DNA of 64,000 nucleotides, taken from assembly GCF_000172975.1 (NCBI RefSeq), contig NZ_ABTR02000001.1, positions 1,836,501 through 1,900,500 of the forward strand, read 5' to 3'. This document shows, one piece after another, positions 51,690 to 60,356 of the stretch. Both the position numbers and the translations under genes were made by a program. The notes beneath the pieces were generated by a model. The model was not told the DNA's origin. It saw only the letters and a program-made list of their open reading frames with translations, and ran no database searches. Position 1 is the first letter of the stretch. Each line of letters starts with the position of its first letter. This DNA comes from Dethiosulfovibrio peptidovorans DSM 11002. GTDB lineage: Bacteria; Synergistota; Synergistia; Synergistales; Dethiosulfovibrionaceae.

Positions 51690-52754
51690 TTAGATCTCCT
51701 CCTTCACCAGGACGATTCGGTATCTTCGGAAGAACTCTCCAGCCAGTATAAAAAACAGGATGCATCCCTGAACCACTAGGGTACTAGCGATAGGCAGCCC
51801 CATCACGATCTGGAGGGATTCGCCTCCGACCAGTAGACCTCCCATGAGGAAGGATACGATCGCTATGGCCAGAGGGTTCAGCCTGGATAACCAGGCCACT
51901 ATGATGGCGGTATAACCGAATCCTCCGGAAAAACCATGCTGCAACCTGCCCTGAAGCCCGGCGACCTCGCTCATCCCGGCCAGTCCGGCTATGGCTCCCG
52001 ATATGAACATCACCACAACGACGTTTTTGACGTAGTCTATTCCGGCGAAGGTAGCTGCCTTCGGGTTTTCTCCTATGACCCTTATCTCGTATCCCCAACG
52101 GGTCATCTTGAAGACCCACCATGCCAATAGAATCAAGGCCAAAGCTATGAAGATGCCCGAGTGGACCCGCCCCCATCCTATAGGTACCAATTTGGCCGTC
52201 TCCGGGAAGGGCGCCGTCATGGGAAATCCCAGACTGGACGGATCCCTCCAGGGACCGTAGACGAAGTAGTCCATCAGGTGTATGGCGATATAGTTCATCA
52301 TGAGGGTCGTTATGATCTCGTTGACGTTCCACCGAGCCCTTAAATAGCCGGCGAAAGCGGCCCATATGCCTCCTGCGATAATCGCCGATATGCCCATTAT
52401 GGTCATCATGGTCCAATGGCCCTCTACGGGGAAGTATCTTACCGCGGCGGTCGCTGCGATAGCTCCCATGAATATCTGCCCTTCCGCCCCGATGTTCCAT
52501 ATCAGCATCTTGAACGACAGCATAAGGGCTATTGCCGTCATAGCCAGAGGTATGGCCTTGACCATACACTCGCTAAGGCCGTAGCTGTCGCCAAAGGCGG
52601 AATAGTACATTTCCCTATAGGCTTCGATGGGAGAGACCCCCATCATGACGAGAAAGACTCCGCTTGCCAGAAAGGCCATCAGAAGTCCTCCGACGGGAAT
52701 AGCCAGGTCCAACCAAAGAGGTTGTCCTATCCTTTTCTGCCTTTTTATCCTCAT
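51690..52754 (-). CDS. nupP: Nucleoside ABC transporter permease (NupP/YufP-like)
   Basis: 354-residue permease, the first of the pair, with GAEGQIFMGAIAATAAVR, ARWNVNEIITTLMMNYIAIHLMDYFVYG and the paralogous blocks GENPKAATFAGIDYVKNVVVVMFISGAIAGLAGMSE and FGYTAIIVAWLSRLNP. Its ATG overlaps the ATPase stop by 4 bp. Together with nupQ and nupO it forms the membrane core of a purine/pyrimidine nucleoside importer. Confidence 0.9.
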   Translation of the reverse strand: MRIKRQKRIGQPLWLDLAIPVGGLLMAFLASGVFLVMMGVSPIEAYREMYYSAFGDSYGLSECMVKAIPLAMTAIALMLSFKMLIWNIGAEGQIFMGAIAATAAVRYFPVEGHWTMMTIMGISAIIAGGIWAAFAGYLRARWNVNEIITTLMMNYIAIHLMDYFVYGPWRDPSSLGFPMTAPFPETAKLVPIGWGRVHSGIFIALALILLAWWVFKMTRWGYEIRVIGENPKAATFAGIDYVKNVVVVMFISGAIAGLAGMSEVAGLQGRLQHGFSGGFGYTAIIVAWLSRLNPLAIAIVSFLMGGLLVGGESLQIVMGLPIASTLVVQGCILFFILAGEFFRRYRIVLVKEEI

Positions 52755-54298
52755 GCCTTGGTCCTCCCCAGTTCATCCATCCTGGTTCCGGCCATCATCA
52801 TGCCTATCTTCTCCACCCCGAACGACGATGGCTCGTCGACGATCCCCATTATCGAACCTCTGTACATCACAGCCAGGCGATCGCTCAGAGCCAACAGCTC
52901 GTCCAGGTCCTCGGATATCAGAAGAACGGAGGCCCCTTTCTCTCTCTCGTCCAGAAGCTGTTCCCTGACGAACCTGGTCGCCGCCACGTCCAACCCCCAT
53001 GTAGGATTCATCGCTATCAGGATCTTAGGAACGTCGCTGAGCTCTCTACCGAGCATCAGTTTTTGAATGTTACCTCCCGATAGATTCCTGACAGGGGTTC
53101 CCACCGAGGGCGTATCCACGTTGAAGTTCTTTATGATGTTCAAAGCGTGTTTGATAACTATCTTCCAGTCTATGATAACGCCGTGAGCTACTGGGCTTCT
53201 CCAATATCTCTTGAGGGTGGAGTTTTCCCCTACGTCCATGTTGGAGACCATGCCGGTTCCCCGTCTATCCGCAGGTATGTAGCGAACTCCCGCGTCTATC
53301 AGTTCTCTGGCCCCTTTCCCGGTTATATCTTTTCCGCCGAGGAAGAGATTTCCCGAGACCAGCCTTCTGAGACCGGCCATGACCTCGCACAGTTCGGTCT
53401 GTCCGTTTCCGGCGACTCCCGCTATCCCCAGTATCTCCCTTTCCCTGAGGTCGAAAGATACCTGGTCCAGAGCCTTGAGACCTCGATCGCTGAGAGCTGT
53501 GATCTCGAACAGGCTGTATGTGACGTTTCCTGGGGAAAGGTTTTTTTTATCCATCTCCAGCGATACCCTTCGGCCGATCATCATCTCGGCTATCCGTTCC
53601 TTGCAGGATTTGCAGGTGTCCACCGTGCCTATGAGTTTCCCCTTTCTGAGGACGGTGATCCTGTCTGAAATTTCCATTACCTCGTCCAGTCTATGAGATA
53701 TGAAGATCACGCCTCTTCCCTCGGAGGTCATTTTCTTTACGGTGGAGAATAGATTTCTGGCTTCCTGAGGGGTGAGGACCGCCGTTGGTTCGTCGAGTAT
53801 CAGGACCTTGGCGTTTCTGTATAAGGTCTTGAGTATCTCGACCCTCTGCTGTTCTCCTATGGAAAGCTGCCATATCAGGGCCTCGGGATCGACGTCCAGG
53901 CCGTATTGACGGGATATTGACTCTATATCGGATATGATCTTTTTTTTCGGAAGTATCTGAGGAAGGTCGGCGGAACCCAGGATCATGTTTTCCCATACCG
54001 TCTGAGAGGGGACCAGCATGAAGTGCTGGTGTACCATACCTATACCTCTGGCTATCGCGTCGTGAGGGGATCCGAAGGAACACTCTTCTCCGTCGATCTC
54101 GATAGACCCTCCGTCGGGACGATATATGCCGGAAAGTACGTTCATCAGGGTGGATTTCCCGGCTCCGTTTTCCCCTAAAAGCGCCATTACCTCCCCCGGT
54201 TTGACCGAGAGGTCCACTTCGTCATTAGCTCTGATGCCTTGAAAGGATTTTACGATTCCTCTCATATTGACCAAAGGGCTTGGTTCCGACGTCGTCAT
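52751..54298 (-). CDS. nupO: Nucleoside ABC transporter ATP-binding protein (NupO/YufO-like)
   Basis: 515-residue double ATPase. First Walker A is ALLGENGAGKSTLMNVLSGIY near residue 40, with LSIGEQQRVEIL as signature and VLILDEPTAVLTP as Walker B. The second half keeps IAGVAGNGQTELCEVMAG and RNLSGGNIQKLMLGRELS, with degenerate Walker B (LIAMNPTWGLDVAAT) as is usual for this class. ATG 54298 has AAGGGGGG upstream; seven extra residues in the longer frame are unsupported. Confidence 0.92.
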   Translation of the reverse strand: MTTSEPSPLVNMRGIVKSFQGIRANDEVDLSVKPGEVMALLGENGAGKSTLMNVLSGIYRPDGGSIEIDGEECSFGSPHDAIARGIGMVHQHFMLVPSQTVWENMILGSADLPQILPKKKIISDIESISRQYGLDVDPEALIWQLSIGEQQRVEILKTLYRNAKVLILDEPTAVLTPQEARNLFSTVKKMTSEGRGVIFISHRLDEVMEISDRITVLRKGKLIGTVDTCKSCKERIAEMMIGRRVSLEMDKKNLSPGNVTYSLFEITALSDRGLKALDQVSFDLREREILGIAGVAGNGQTELCEVMAGLRRLVSGNLFLGGKDITGKGARELIDAGVRYIPADRRGTGMVSNMDVGENSTLKRYWRSPVAHGVIIDWKIVIKHALNIIKNFNVDTPSVGTPVRNLSGGNIQKLMLGRELSDVPKILIAMNPTWGLDVAATRFVREQLLDEREKGASVLLISEDLDELLALSDRLAVMYRGSIMGIVDEPSSFGVEKIGMMMAGTRMDELGRTKA

Positions 54299-54346
54299 AA
54301 AAAGAGTCCCCCCTTGCACGGTATCATGGATATGAGGAAATAAAGC

Positions 54347-54373
54347 GAGGGTGCTCTTTTATGAAGCACCCTC
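54347..54373 (-). promoter_or_regulatory. Strong intercistronic hairpin after the BMP receptor gene
   Basis: GAGGGTGCT / AGCACCCTC, 9 bp with a 9-nt loop, then GCTTTATTT. It sits between receptor and ATPase genes, like the hairpin after dctP in the TRAP operon. Confidence 0.6.
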
Positions 54374-54423
54374 TTGTTATGATACACTGAAAACCTATCT
54401 CGGCGAATTAATTATGAATGAGT

Positions 54424-55518
54424 CTATTTGGGAATGGTGCCTTCGACGCCCTGCACGAACCAACTCATTCCGAGCATCTCTCCGTCGGTCATCTTTGCGT
54501 CCTCGGCGACCTTCAGCTCGCCGTTTTGGTCCCATATGGGTCCCCAGAAGACGTCCCATTCCCCGGATATTATGGCCTTTTTCCTGGATTCTACCGTTTC
54601 CTGAAGGGACTTTGGCACTGCTTCGTTGAACGGGGCGAGTTCTACCAATCCTTCTTTCAGTCCCCACCATACCTGATCGGGAGCCCATACTCCGTGGGCT
54701 ATCTGTTTGACCGTGTAGTCATAGTATTTTCCCCAGTTCCATATAGGAGAGGTCAGGTGCATCTTCGGTGCGAACTTGGACATGTCGTTGTTGTATCCTA
54801 TTACGTATACTCCGGCTTCTTCGCAGGCTTGAGGTGCTGCTCCGCTGTCGGCGTGCATACCTATGACGTCGGCGCCAGCGTCGATGAGGGCCTTGGCTGC
54901 CTCTTTCTCCTTGCCTGGGTCGAACCAGGAGAACAGCCATATTATTTTTACCTTGACCTTGGGATTGACGCTTCTGGCTCCAAGGGTAAAGGCGTTTATG
55001 CCTCTTATGACCTCCGGGATCGGCTGAGCCGCCACGTAACCGAGTACGTTGCTCTTTGTCATGGCTCCGGCCACTATTCCGGAAAGGTAGCGGGCCTGAT
55101 ACATGCGGCCGAAGTAGGTTCCCATGTTGTCCGCCGTTTTATATCCCGAGCAGTGCATGAAGTAGGTGTCGGGATGTCTCTTGGCTACGTCGACCATGAA
55201 GTCCATGTAACCGAAGGAGGTTCCGAAGACCACGTTACATCCCTTTCTCACCAGGGTCTCGATGACTCGGGCGGAATCAGGTCCTTCCGGGACGTTCTCC
55301 ACTATAACGCTCTTAGGCAGGTCGGGGTTGTTCTCGTGCATATAGGCTCTTCCCTGATCGTGCATGAAGGTGTAGCCTCCGTCTCCCACTGGCCCTATGT
55401 ATATGAAGCCGGACTTTATGTCCTGAATTGGGATGGCTTTCATGGCGGCGGTAGCGGTGCCGATCATGAGAAGCGCGAGGGATAGGGCGATGATGCCTGT
55501 CAGTAACCGTTTTTTCAC
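54424..55518 (-). CDS. bmpA: BMP-family nucleoside-binding receptor
   Basis: 364-residue exported receptor of the Basic Membrane Protein family, which binds purine nucleosides. GTG 55518 has GAGGAGGT seven bases before; TTG 55524 is too close. The signal peptide is MKKRLLTGIIALSLALLMIGTATA. The family motif GFIYIGPVGDGGYTFMHDQGR is near residue 37, followed by VVFGTSFGYMDFMVDVAKRHPDTYF and GIVAGAMTKSNVLGYVAAQPI, with DADVIGMHADSGA in the ligand cleft. It heads the importer operon. Confidence 0.9.
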   Translation of the reverse strand: MKKRLLTGIIALSLALLMIGTATAAMKAIPIQDIKSGFIYIGPVGDGGYTFMHDQGRAYMHENNPDLPKSVIVENVPEGPDSARVIETLVRKGCNVVFGTSFGYMDFMVDVAKRHPDTYFMHCSGYKTADNMGTYFGRMYQARYLSGIVAGAMTKSNVLGYVAAQPIPEVIRGINAFTLGARSVNPKVKVKIIWLFSWFDPGKEKEAAKALIDAGADVIGMHADSGAAPQACEEAGVYVIGYNNDMSKFAPKMHLTSPIWNWGKYYDYTVKQIAHGVWAPDQVWWGLKEGLVELAPFNEAVPKSLQETVESRKKAIISGEWDVFWGPIWDQNGELKVAEDAKMTDGEMLGMSWFVQGVEGTIPK

Positions 55519-55616
55519 AGTCAATACCTCCTCTACGTATTAACGAGACGAAGCCCGTCTTTGCCAGAGTATATCACGTAAGGACGATGTATATCCATGA
55601 ATACAGTTACCCTGGT

Positions 55617-55644
55617 TTTACATTTTTCTCGATTTGGGTAAAAT
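55617..55644 (+). promoter_or_regulatory. Promoter for gpt
   Basis: TTTACA, 16-nt spacer, TAAAAT. Start near 55651 gives a leader of about 55 nt. Confidence 0.5.
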
Positions 55645-55661
55645 AATGGACAGGCAAAACG

Positions 55662-55685
55662 CTTCCCTCACAGGGGAGACTTTTT
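55662..55685 (+). promoter_or_regulatory. Possible attenuator hairpin in gpt leader
   Basis: Stem CTTCCCT / AGGGGAG (7 bp, one G-U, loop CAC) then AC and five Ts, ahead of the GGAGGA ribosome site. Could be a weak terminator giving attenuation. Confidence 0.35.
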
Positions 55686-55705
55686 ATCTTTGGAGGAAAT
55701 GCCAG

Positions 55706-56191
55706 ATGGGTTCGGAGGAAAGATACCACAAGACTTTCTCTGTATCGTGGGAACAGATTCAGAGAGACTGCAAGGCCCTGGCCTGGAGACTTTTGGACCG
55801 CAAGTGGGAGAGGATAATAGGTATAGCAAGAGGGGGACTCATCCCCGCCGCCATAATAGCTAGAGAGCTCGATATAAGGCTGGTCGATACCGTATGTGTA
55901 TCCAGCTATACCATGAAGCGTCAGGGCGAGCTGGAGATATTGAAGCAGATCGACACGTCCAGCAAGGGCGAGGGGTGGCTTATCGTGGACGATCTCGTCG
56001 ATACCGGCAAGACTGCGAAGGTTGTCAGGGATATGTTTCCGGAGGCTCGGTTCGCAGCGGTTTATGCCAAACCGGAGGGAAGGCCGTACGTCGATACGTA
56101 CATAACCGAGGTCAGTCAGGATACCTGGATACTGTTCCCCTGGGACGCCGAGGCCCAGTATTCGGATCCCATAAGCATGAGGCAAAAATAA
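55706..56191 (+). CDS. gpt: Xanthine-guanine phosphoribosyltransferase
   Basis: 161-residue purine salvage enzyme converting xanthine/guanine (and often hypoxanthine) with PRPP to nucleotides. The start is ATG 55706 after TTTGGAGGA; the longer reading frame from 55634 has no ribosome site. It shows the Gpt pattern [41 protein letters not shown], the PRPP loop [19 protein letters not shown] near residue 98, and a short hood. It is divergent from the nucleoside importer, giving a coherent purine uptake and salvage locus. Confidence 0.92.
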   Translation: MGSEERYHKTFSVSWEQIQRDCKALAWRLLDRKWERIIGIARGGLIPAAIIARELDIRLVDTVCVSSYTMKRQGELEILKQIDTSSKGEGWLIVDDLVDTGKTAKVVRDMFPEARFAAVYAKPEGRPYVDTYITEVSQDTWILFPWDAEAQYSDPISMRQK

Positions 56192-56194
56192 CGG

Positions 56195-56237
56195 TAAAAC
56201 GGGACGTAGGTTCGGCCGAACTACGTCCCGTTCTTTT
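56195..56237. terminator. Bidirectional terminator
   Basis: Long stem ACGGGACGTAG / CTACGTCCCGT extended by GTTCGG/CCGAAC, with T-rich sequence on both outer sides. Separates gpt from the converging cupin gene. Confidence 0.9.
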
Positions 56238-56604
56238 ACTCCACCAGTGTGGGAGGAAGTCTATCCCCCTCCTCGGGTACCATGCAGATGAAATGGAAGT
56301 CGCAATGTTCCTTGGCCTGGAATCTATGGTGCACCTTCGGAGGTATGTAGAACCAGCCGCCCTCCTTGAGTTCGAACGTCTGGTCGTCTACGATCGCCGT
56401 AGCCTCTCCTTTCAGGATCAGCCCCCAATGAGGCCATTCGTGGCAGTGAAGCGGGTTTCCCGTTCCCGCTTTTATGGTGAAATAGCGTACCACGTGTCCT
56501 GGCCAGTCGTGGACTTTCGGGCTGAATACGATTCTTTTTTCCATGGTGGGACCGCTGGCGTCGTCCAGCGTTATGTCTCTTAACGATCCGGTATATTCTT
56601 TCAT
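56236..56604 (-). CDS. Cupin-domain protein
   Basis: 122-residue single cupin beta-barrel. Metal-site pattern: PLHCHEWPHWGLILKGEATAIVDDQ (two His and a Glu-like position near residues 53-59) and WFYIPPKVHHRFQAKEHCDFHF. Probably binds Fe/Mn/Zn and either acts as an enzyme or a sensor. It lies 61 bp after xdhC on the same strand, the end of the molybdenum operon, but a specific role is unknown. Confidence 0.82.
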   Translation of the reverse strand: MKEYTGSLRDITLDDASGPTMEKRIVFSPKVHDWPGHVVRYFTIKAGTGNPLHCHEWPHWGLILKGEATAIVDDQTFELKEGGWFYIPPKVHHRFQAKEHCDFHFICMVPEEGDRLPPTLVE

Positions 56605-56665
56605 GCTCCAAATCCCCCTTCGAGTAAGGTCTCTCGAAAATCAGTATAACAGAAAGCTCCCTTTC

Positions 56666-57463
56666 TCAGATTGCGGAAGGACAGCCGGAGGAGCTTTTTC
56701 CGGAATCGTTGGAGATGATCTCGGCCATTATTGCCACAGCTATTTCCTGAGGGGACCCGGCTCCGATTTCCAGTCCTATGGGGGTATGGATTCTCTCTAG
56801 ATGTTCTTTGGATACTCCCTCTTTTTCCAGTGTTTCCCACAGGGTGGCGGCCTTCTTTTTGGAGGAAAGCATGCCGACGTAGGATGGATTCCTGCCATCC
56901 AGGAGTTTCACCACGTCTCCGTCTTTTCCGTGGGCCCAGGTGCATATAACGACGGAGACTCCCGGTTCCATCGGGAGGGTGTCGATGGCCTCTTCGAGAG
57001 GCAGATTCACAAATTTAGAACAGCTCGATGGAGCCGTTATCCCGTCTCTGTCGTCCCAGAAAATCACGGAGTAACCGCAGAGGGAGGCTATGGTTCCCAC
57101 CGCCCGTCCCACGTGTCCTGCTCCGAATATGACCAGATCTCTTCTCCTGCCTATCGCCTCCATGAAGATGGCGGTGCTGCCTCCGCATATAAGCCCCTCC
57201 GTATCGGAAGATTCCGCCTCCAGCCGGTATTCCATCATCTCGTGAGGACGGTCATCTGAGAGCAGCTTCTGCGCTTTCGATATGGTCTCTCTTTCCAGAG
57301 CTCCACCTCCGACCGTGCCGATCGTGGTGCCGTTTTTTTCGACCCACATCTTCGAACCTATCCGACAGGGGGTGGATCCGTTTTTCGCCACTACCGTGCA
57401 GAGTACTCCGGGGACTCTCTCTCTTATAGACCTTTCCATCGCTTCGATTATCTCTGGGGTCAT
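56666..57463 (-). CDS. xdhC: XdhC/CoxI-family molybdenum-hydroxylase maturation protein
   Basis: 265-residue protein of the XdhC family, which binds and sulfurylates or delivers molybdopterin cofactor to xanthine dehydrogenase-type enzymes. N-terminal block VLCTVVAKNGSTPCRIGSKMWV and GTVGGGALERETI, then a Rossmann domain LVIFGAGHVGRAVGTIASLCGYSVIFWDDR and YVGMLSSKKKAATLWETLEKEGV, ending IGLEIGAGSPQEIAVAIMAEI. No hydroxylase genes are in the window, so the client enzyme is elsewhere. Confidence 0.9.
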   Translation of the reverse strand: MTPEIIEAMERSIRERVPGVLCTVVAKNGSTPCRIGSKMWVEKNGTTIGTVGGGALERETISKAQKLLSDDRPHEMMEYRLEAESSDTEGLICGGSTAIFMEAIGRRRDLVIFGAGHVGRAVGTIASLCGYSVIFWDDRDGITAPSSCSKFVNLPLEEAIDTLPMEPGVSVVICTWAHGKDGDVVKLLDGRNPSYVGMLSSKKKAATLWETLEKEGVSKEHLERIHTPIGLEIGAGSPQEIAVAIMAEIISNDSGKSSSGCPSAI

Positions 57464-57476
57464 ATCGTTTCTCCTT

Positions 57477-58067
57477 TTATGTTATTTGGGGGCTCCAGTT
57501 GGATCTGACCAGTTTTACCCCTTTGGAGCCGTAGTCCAGTACGTGGATCCCGCAATAATCCTGTTCCATGGAAAAGACGGTTCTGAGGGAAATTCCGATC
57601 TCCTTCCATAAAATGGTCCTGAATACACCCAGATGTCCGAAAACCGTTAGTGACCTGCGGTCTGTCAGCCTTCCCCTGATGGCAGGTACGGTCCTCTTTG
57701 CGAGGTCCTCGAAGCTTTCTCCCTTGGGAGGTCTGAAGGTCTCTATCTCGGTCCACCTCTTGTCGAGGTCCTCCGGGCATTCCCTTGCCAGGTGGGAGAA
57801 TTTCTTCATCTCCCATTCTCCCAGGTCGATCTCCCTGAGATCCGGAACCTCCAAAGGCTTAAGGCCCGCTTCTTCGGCGGTGTCTAGACATCTGATCATG
57901 GGACTGGATACGACGAAGTCCGGGGAAATTCTACCGATGACGTCGGACAGTTCTTTCGCCGATTTCCTACCTTTCTTTGAAAGAGGAAGGTCGGTGGCGC
58001 CGTAGAGCGTCCTTTTCTCCTCCAGTTTTGGTTCACCATGGCGTATCAGATAGACTCTGCAGGTCAT
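57477..58067 (-). CDS. Histidine phosphatase superfamily protein
   Basis: 196-residue phosphatase with the catalytic RHGE at residues 9-12 (LIRHGEPKLEEKRTLYGATDLPLSKKG) and a second His in FGHLGVFRTILW. The layout resembles CobC/phosphoglycerate-mutase-like enzymes, and the window otherwise lacks an alpha-ribazole phosphatase, but the gene is embedded in the molybdenum operon and overlaps the MobA-HD gene by 4 bp, so a role there is at least as likely. Substrate undetermined. Confidence 0.82.
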   Translation of the reverse strand: MTCRVYLIRHGEPKLEEKRTLYGATDLPLSKKGRKSAKELSDVIGRISPDFVVSSPMIRCLDTAEEAGLKPLEVPDLREIDLGEWEMKKFSHLARECPEDLDKRWTEIETFRPPKGESFEDLAKRTVPAIRGRLTDRRSLTVFGHLGVFRTILWKEIGISLRTVFSMEQDYCGIHVLDYGSKGVKLVRSNWSPQIT

Positions 58068-59173
58068 CTCAGTTCCTCCATGCCGTCCCTGCCTATCGCT
58101 TTAGAAAAATCATCCAGCATCTTTTTCGCTTTTTCCAGCCTTCTGGCCGCGTTTTTTCTGGCTTCCGGCCGATCCTTGAACTTGGCCAGCATCCCGGCGA
58201 GCCGTTCATCCGGAGAGCATATTCTGTCGTCGCAGGTGAGCTTGTCCGCCAGATAGAGCAGGGCGCCTTCGTCCAGAACGCCGTCGTAGGGGTAGTCCAT
58301 GTGCAGTTCCACCAGACTAGCGACCGACGGAAATCCGTGAGAACGCAGTGCTTCAGCTCCGACTTTTCCGTGTTTTTTCTCGGTGCGACAGAGGTCGTGG
58401 AGGGATGCTGCCGCCTTCAATAAAGGCAGGTCGAGCTTTGTACCTCTCTCGATCAGGAGATTGGCCATCTTGAGGGCGGTCTCGGTAACCTGCTTTTCGT
58501 GTCGTATCACCCTCGTCGGGGTTTCGTACATAGTTTCGAGGGCTCTGATCTCCTCTTCGGAGGGGATCGTTCTATTCGAGGCCATTGAGGAAAGGTTTAC
58601 GTGATCCTCTCTGTCGTCCATGTCGCAGAGTATGAAGCGATCCGCCACGGGAATTTCGGAGCTCTGATCTTCCAACAGATTCAAGGCCCCCCTCAAGCCC
58701 ATTTCTCCGTTCCAGCCCAGGATTTTCGAAACGGCTTTCCTGTCTATAATGGGAGGATGGCCTCTTTTTCCGAGAAACGTGGGGTAGGCGACGGTAGAAC
58801 TCCCTGCCAGACCGGCGAGTCTCGATAGAGTAGCGGCCTTTACCATAGGGATGTCGACCGGAAGGAAGAGAAAACGATCCCAACTTACAGGCATGGCCTC
58901 AAGGGCCTTTCGGACCGATGAGAACATCCCATCTTCGTATCGTTCGTTGTGGACCGTCTTACATCCGAGCGCTTGGGCCAAGGGATCGATCTTTTCTCTC
59001 CAGTGTCCAGTGACTACTAGGATCTCCTCGATACCGGCCTGTCGAAGATTCGATACCACCCATTCCATGGCGGGAAGTCCCAGTATCTCCATGGTAGCCT
59101 TGCAGGCTCCCATTCGGGAGGAATATCCGGCGGCTGGAACTATCGCTCCCGTTTTCAACATGATTTCGGACAT
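58064..59173 (-). CDS. MobA/MocA-like nucleotidyltransferase fused to an HD domain
   Basis: 369-residue fusion. Residues 5-195 are a MobA-like NTP-transferase: AIVPAAGYSSRMGACKATMEILG at the start, VTGHWREK, FLPVDIPMVKAATLSRL, ending near AILCDMDDREDH. Such proteins make molybdopterin cytosine or guanine dinucleotide. Residues 230-340 form an HD domain (ETALKMANLLIERG, LLKAAASLHDLCRTEKKHGKVGAEALR), suggesting a phosphohydrolase. The start overlaps the end of the DUF364 gene. Whether HD hydrolyses nucleotides or regulates synthesis is unknown. Confidence 0.82.
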   Translation of the reverse strand: MSEIMLKTGAIVPAAGYSSRMGACKATMEILGLPAMEWVVSNLRQAGIEEILVVTGHWREKIDPLAQALGCKTVHNERYEDGMFSSVRKALEAMPVSWDRFLFLPVDIPMVKAATLSRLAGLAGSSTVAYPTFLGKRGHPPIIDRKAVSKILGWNGEMGLRGALNLLEDQSSEIPVADRFILCDMDDREDHVNLSSMASNRTIPSEEEIRALETMYETPTRVIRHEKQVTETALKMANLLIERGTKLDLPLLKAAASLHDLCRTEKKHGKVGAEALRSHGFPSVASLVELHMDYPYDGVLDEGALLYLADKLTCDDRICSPDERLAGMLAKFKDRPEARKNAARRLEKAKKMLDDFSKAIGRDGMEELR

Positions 59174-59907
59174 AGATGATTTAGCCCCAAGAGGGCGCCT
59201 GTCCCCGATATGGTGGTGCCAAAGAAGATGATCTCCTTGTCTCTTCTCTCGTATATTTCGACTATCGAGTCGATCGTATCGTTTACCAAGGTGGAGCCGG
59301 TGACGAGACAGAGGTCGACCTGGTCCGCCATTCTCTCCATGTCCTCGTCTCCGTTCCAGACCTCTACTCCATATCGGACTTGACCTATGTTGGCAGGGTT
59401 CAGGTCGACGATCTTTACCCTTTGTGGTCCCAGTTTCTCCGAAGCGTTGCGCAGCATAGCGGGCTGGTACCCTACTATGCCCAGGATACCGTCAGGTGGC
59501 AGTTTCTCCTCTATCAGGTCGGCGATCTCAGATCCACAGGAGTCGGGCTCCGAGTCCTTGCAGTGGACCGTGTGCCCGCATATGCCGAGGGCTGACGACA
59601 GGGCGTTGACGGTGCCTATAATAAGGGCTCTCGATCTATCGTCGTCTGGATTCATAGTCAGTACGTCCGAGAGAGTCCCAACCCAATTGGATGGACTGGA
59701 AGTGAAGGACTGCCCATGATGACCGTCTATCTCGACGTCCATTAACTTCTCGACGCCTCTCTGTAGGGCGAAGTCCTTGTACGGGGACGGGTCCCCTAGG
59801 GCTTCCTCCACTCCGAGAGCTCTGGCGGTTATGTTCGAGCCGGTAGGGTAGCTACTCTCTCTTATCACGTCGTTTAGGTTTTTAATCGCCGATGCCAACA
59901 AGGTCAT
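59155..59907 (-). CDS. DUF364 protein (putative metal-chelation domain)
   Basis: 250-residue cytoplasmic protein of the DUF364 family: an N-terminal enolase-like region (GVEEALGDPSPYKDFALQRGVEKLMDVEIDGHHGQSFTS) and a Rossmann-like domain (LGIVGYQPAMLRNASEKLGPQRVKIVDLNPANIG, LVTGSTLVNDTIDSIVE). DUF364 members often sit with metal (Mo/W/Fe) import or siderophore-like genes and are thought to chelate or handle heavy metals; evidence is contextual. ATG 59907 has GAGGAGGATT upstream. Confidence 0.85.
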   Translation of the reverse strand: MTLLASAIKNLNDVIRESSYPTGSNITARALGVEEALGDPSPYKDFALQRGVEKLMDVEIDGHHGQSFTSSPSNWVGTLSDVLTMNPDDDRSRALIIGTVNALSSALGICGHTVHCKDSEPDSCGSEIADLIEEKLPPDGILGIVGYQPAMLRNASEKLGPQRVKIVDLNPANIGQVRYGVEVWNGDEDMERMADQVDLCLVTGSTLVNDTIDSIVEIYERRDKEIIFFGTTISGTGALLGLNHLCPKSC

Positions 59908-59908
59908 C

Positions 59909-60346
59909 TTAATCCTCCTCGTGATCTTTCGCCTTTTTAGAATTGCACTCGTCGCATATTCCATATCCCATAAACTGCTTCCCCCTTATGGTCCAGCCCT
60001 CCGGAAGGCTTATGTTGGGTATGGGTTGTTCCTTTAAGCATATCATTCTTCCGCACTCGGTACAGATTAAGTGAGCGTGGTTTCCTGGGCAACCTACAAT
60101 TCCTTCGTCGTGGATGCAGTATCTCCATATTCCGTCTATGCCGAGTATGCGGTGGATCATTTTCCGTTCTTCCATAGATTTTAGGTTTCTGTAGAGGGTA
60201 ACTCTATCGAAGGGGGCTAGCTCGGGATCCGATTCGAGATCGCAGTGAGCCATGGGCTCTCCCTCTTTGGCTAATCTCTGCAGGATAGCTTTCCTACAGG
60301 GAGTGGCCTTGAGCCCGAGCTCGTTGAGTTTTCTTCTGTAGTCCAT
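59909..60346 (-). CDS. Fur-family metal-responsive regulator
   Basis: 145-residue regulator. Winged helix at residues 5-80 (ELGLKATPCRKAILQRLAKEG, DRVTLYRNLKSMEERKMIHRIL). Metal sites: the HDEGIVGCPGNHAHLICTECGRMI stretch and a second CDEC pair near the C-terminus, so two structural-Cys pairs are kept. ATG 60346 is 10 bp after the MoeA-like stop and is probably coupled; a longer frame inside that gene was rejected. As Fur proteins sense Fe, Zn, Mn or Ni, a role in molybdate or partner-metal control is plausible. It may act at the palindrome at 63875. Confidence 0.88.
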   Translation of the reverse strand: MDYRRKLNELGLKATPCRKAILQRLAKEGEPMAHCDLESDPELAPFDRVTLYRNLKSMEERKMIHRILGIDGIWRYCIHDEGIVGCPGNHAHLICTECGRMICLKEQPIPNISLPEGWTIRGKQFMGYGICDECNSKKAKDHEED

Positions 60347-60356
60347 GATGTCAGGC

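Noticed and set aside
54418-55485. 355-residue open frame on the plus strand
   Set aside because: Antisense to the BMP receptor, whose signal peptide and family motifs are clear.
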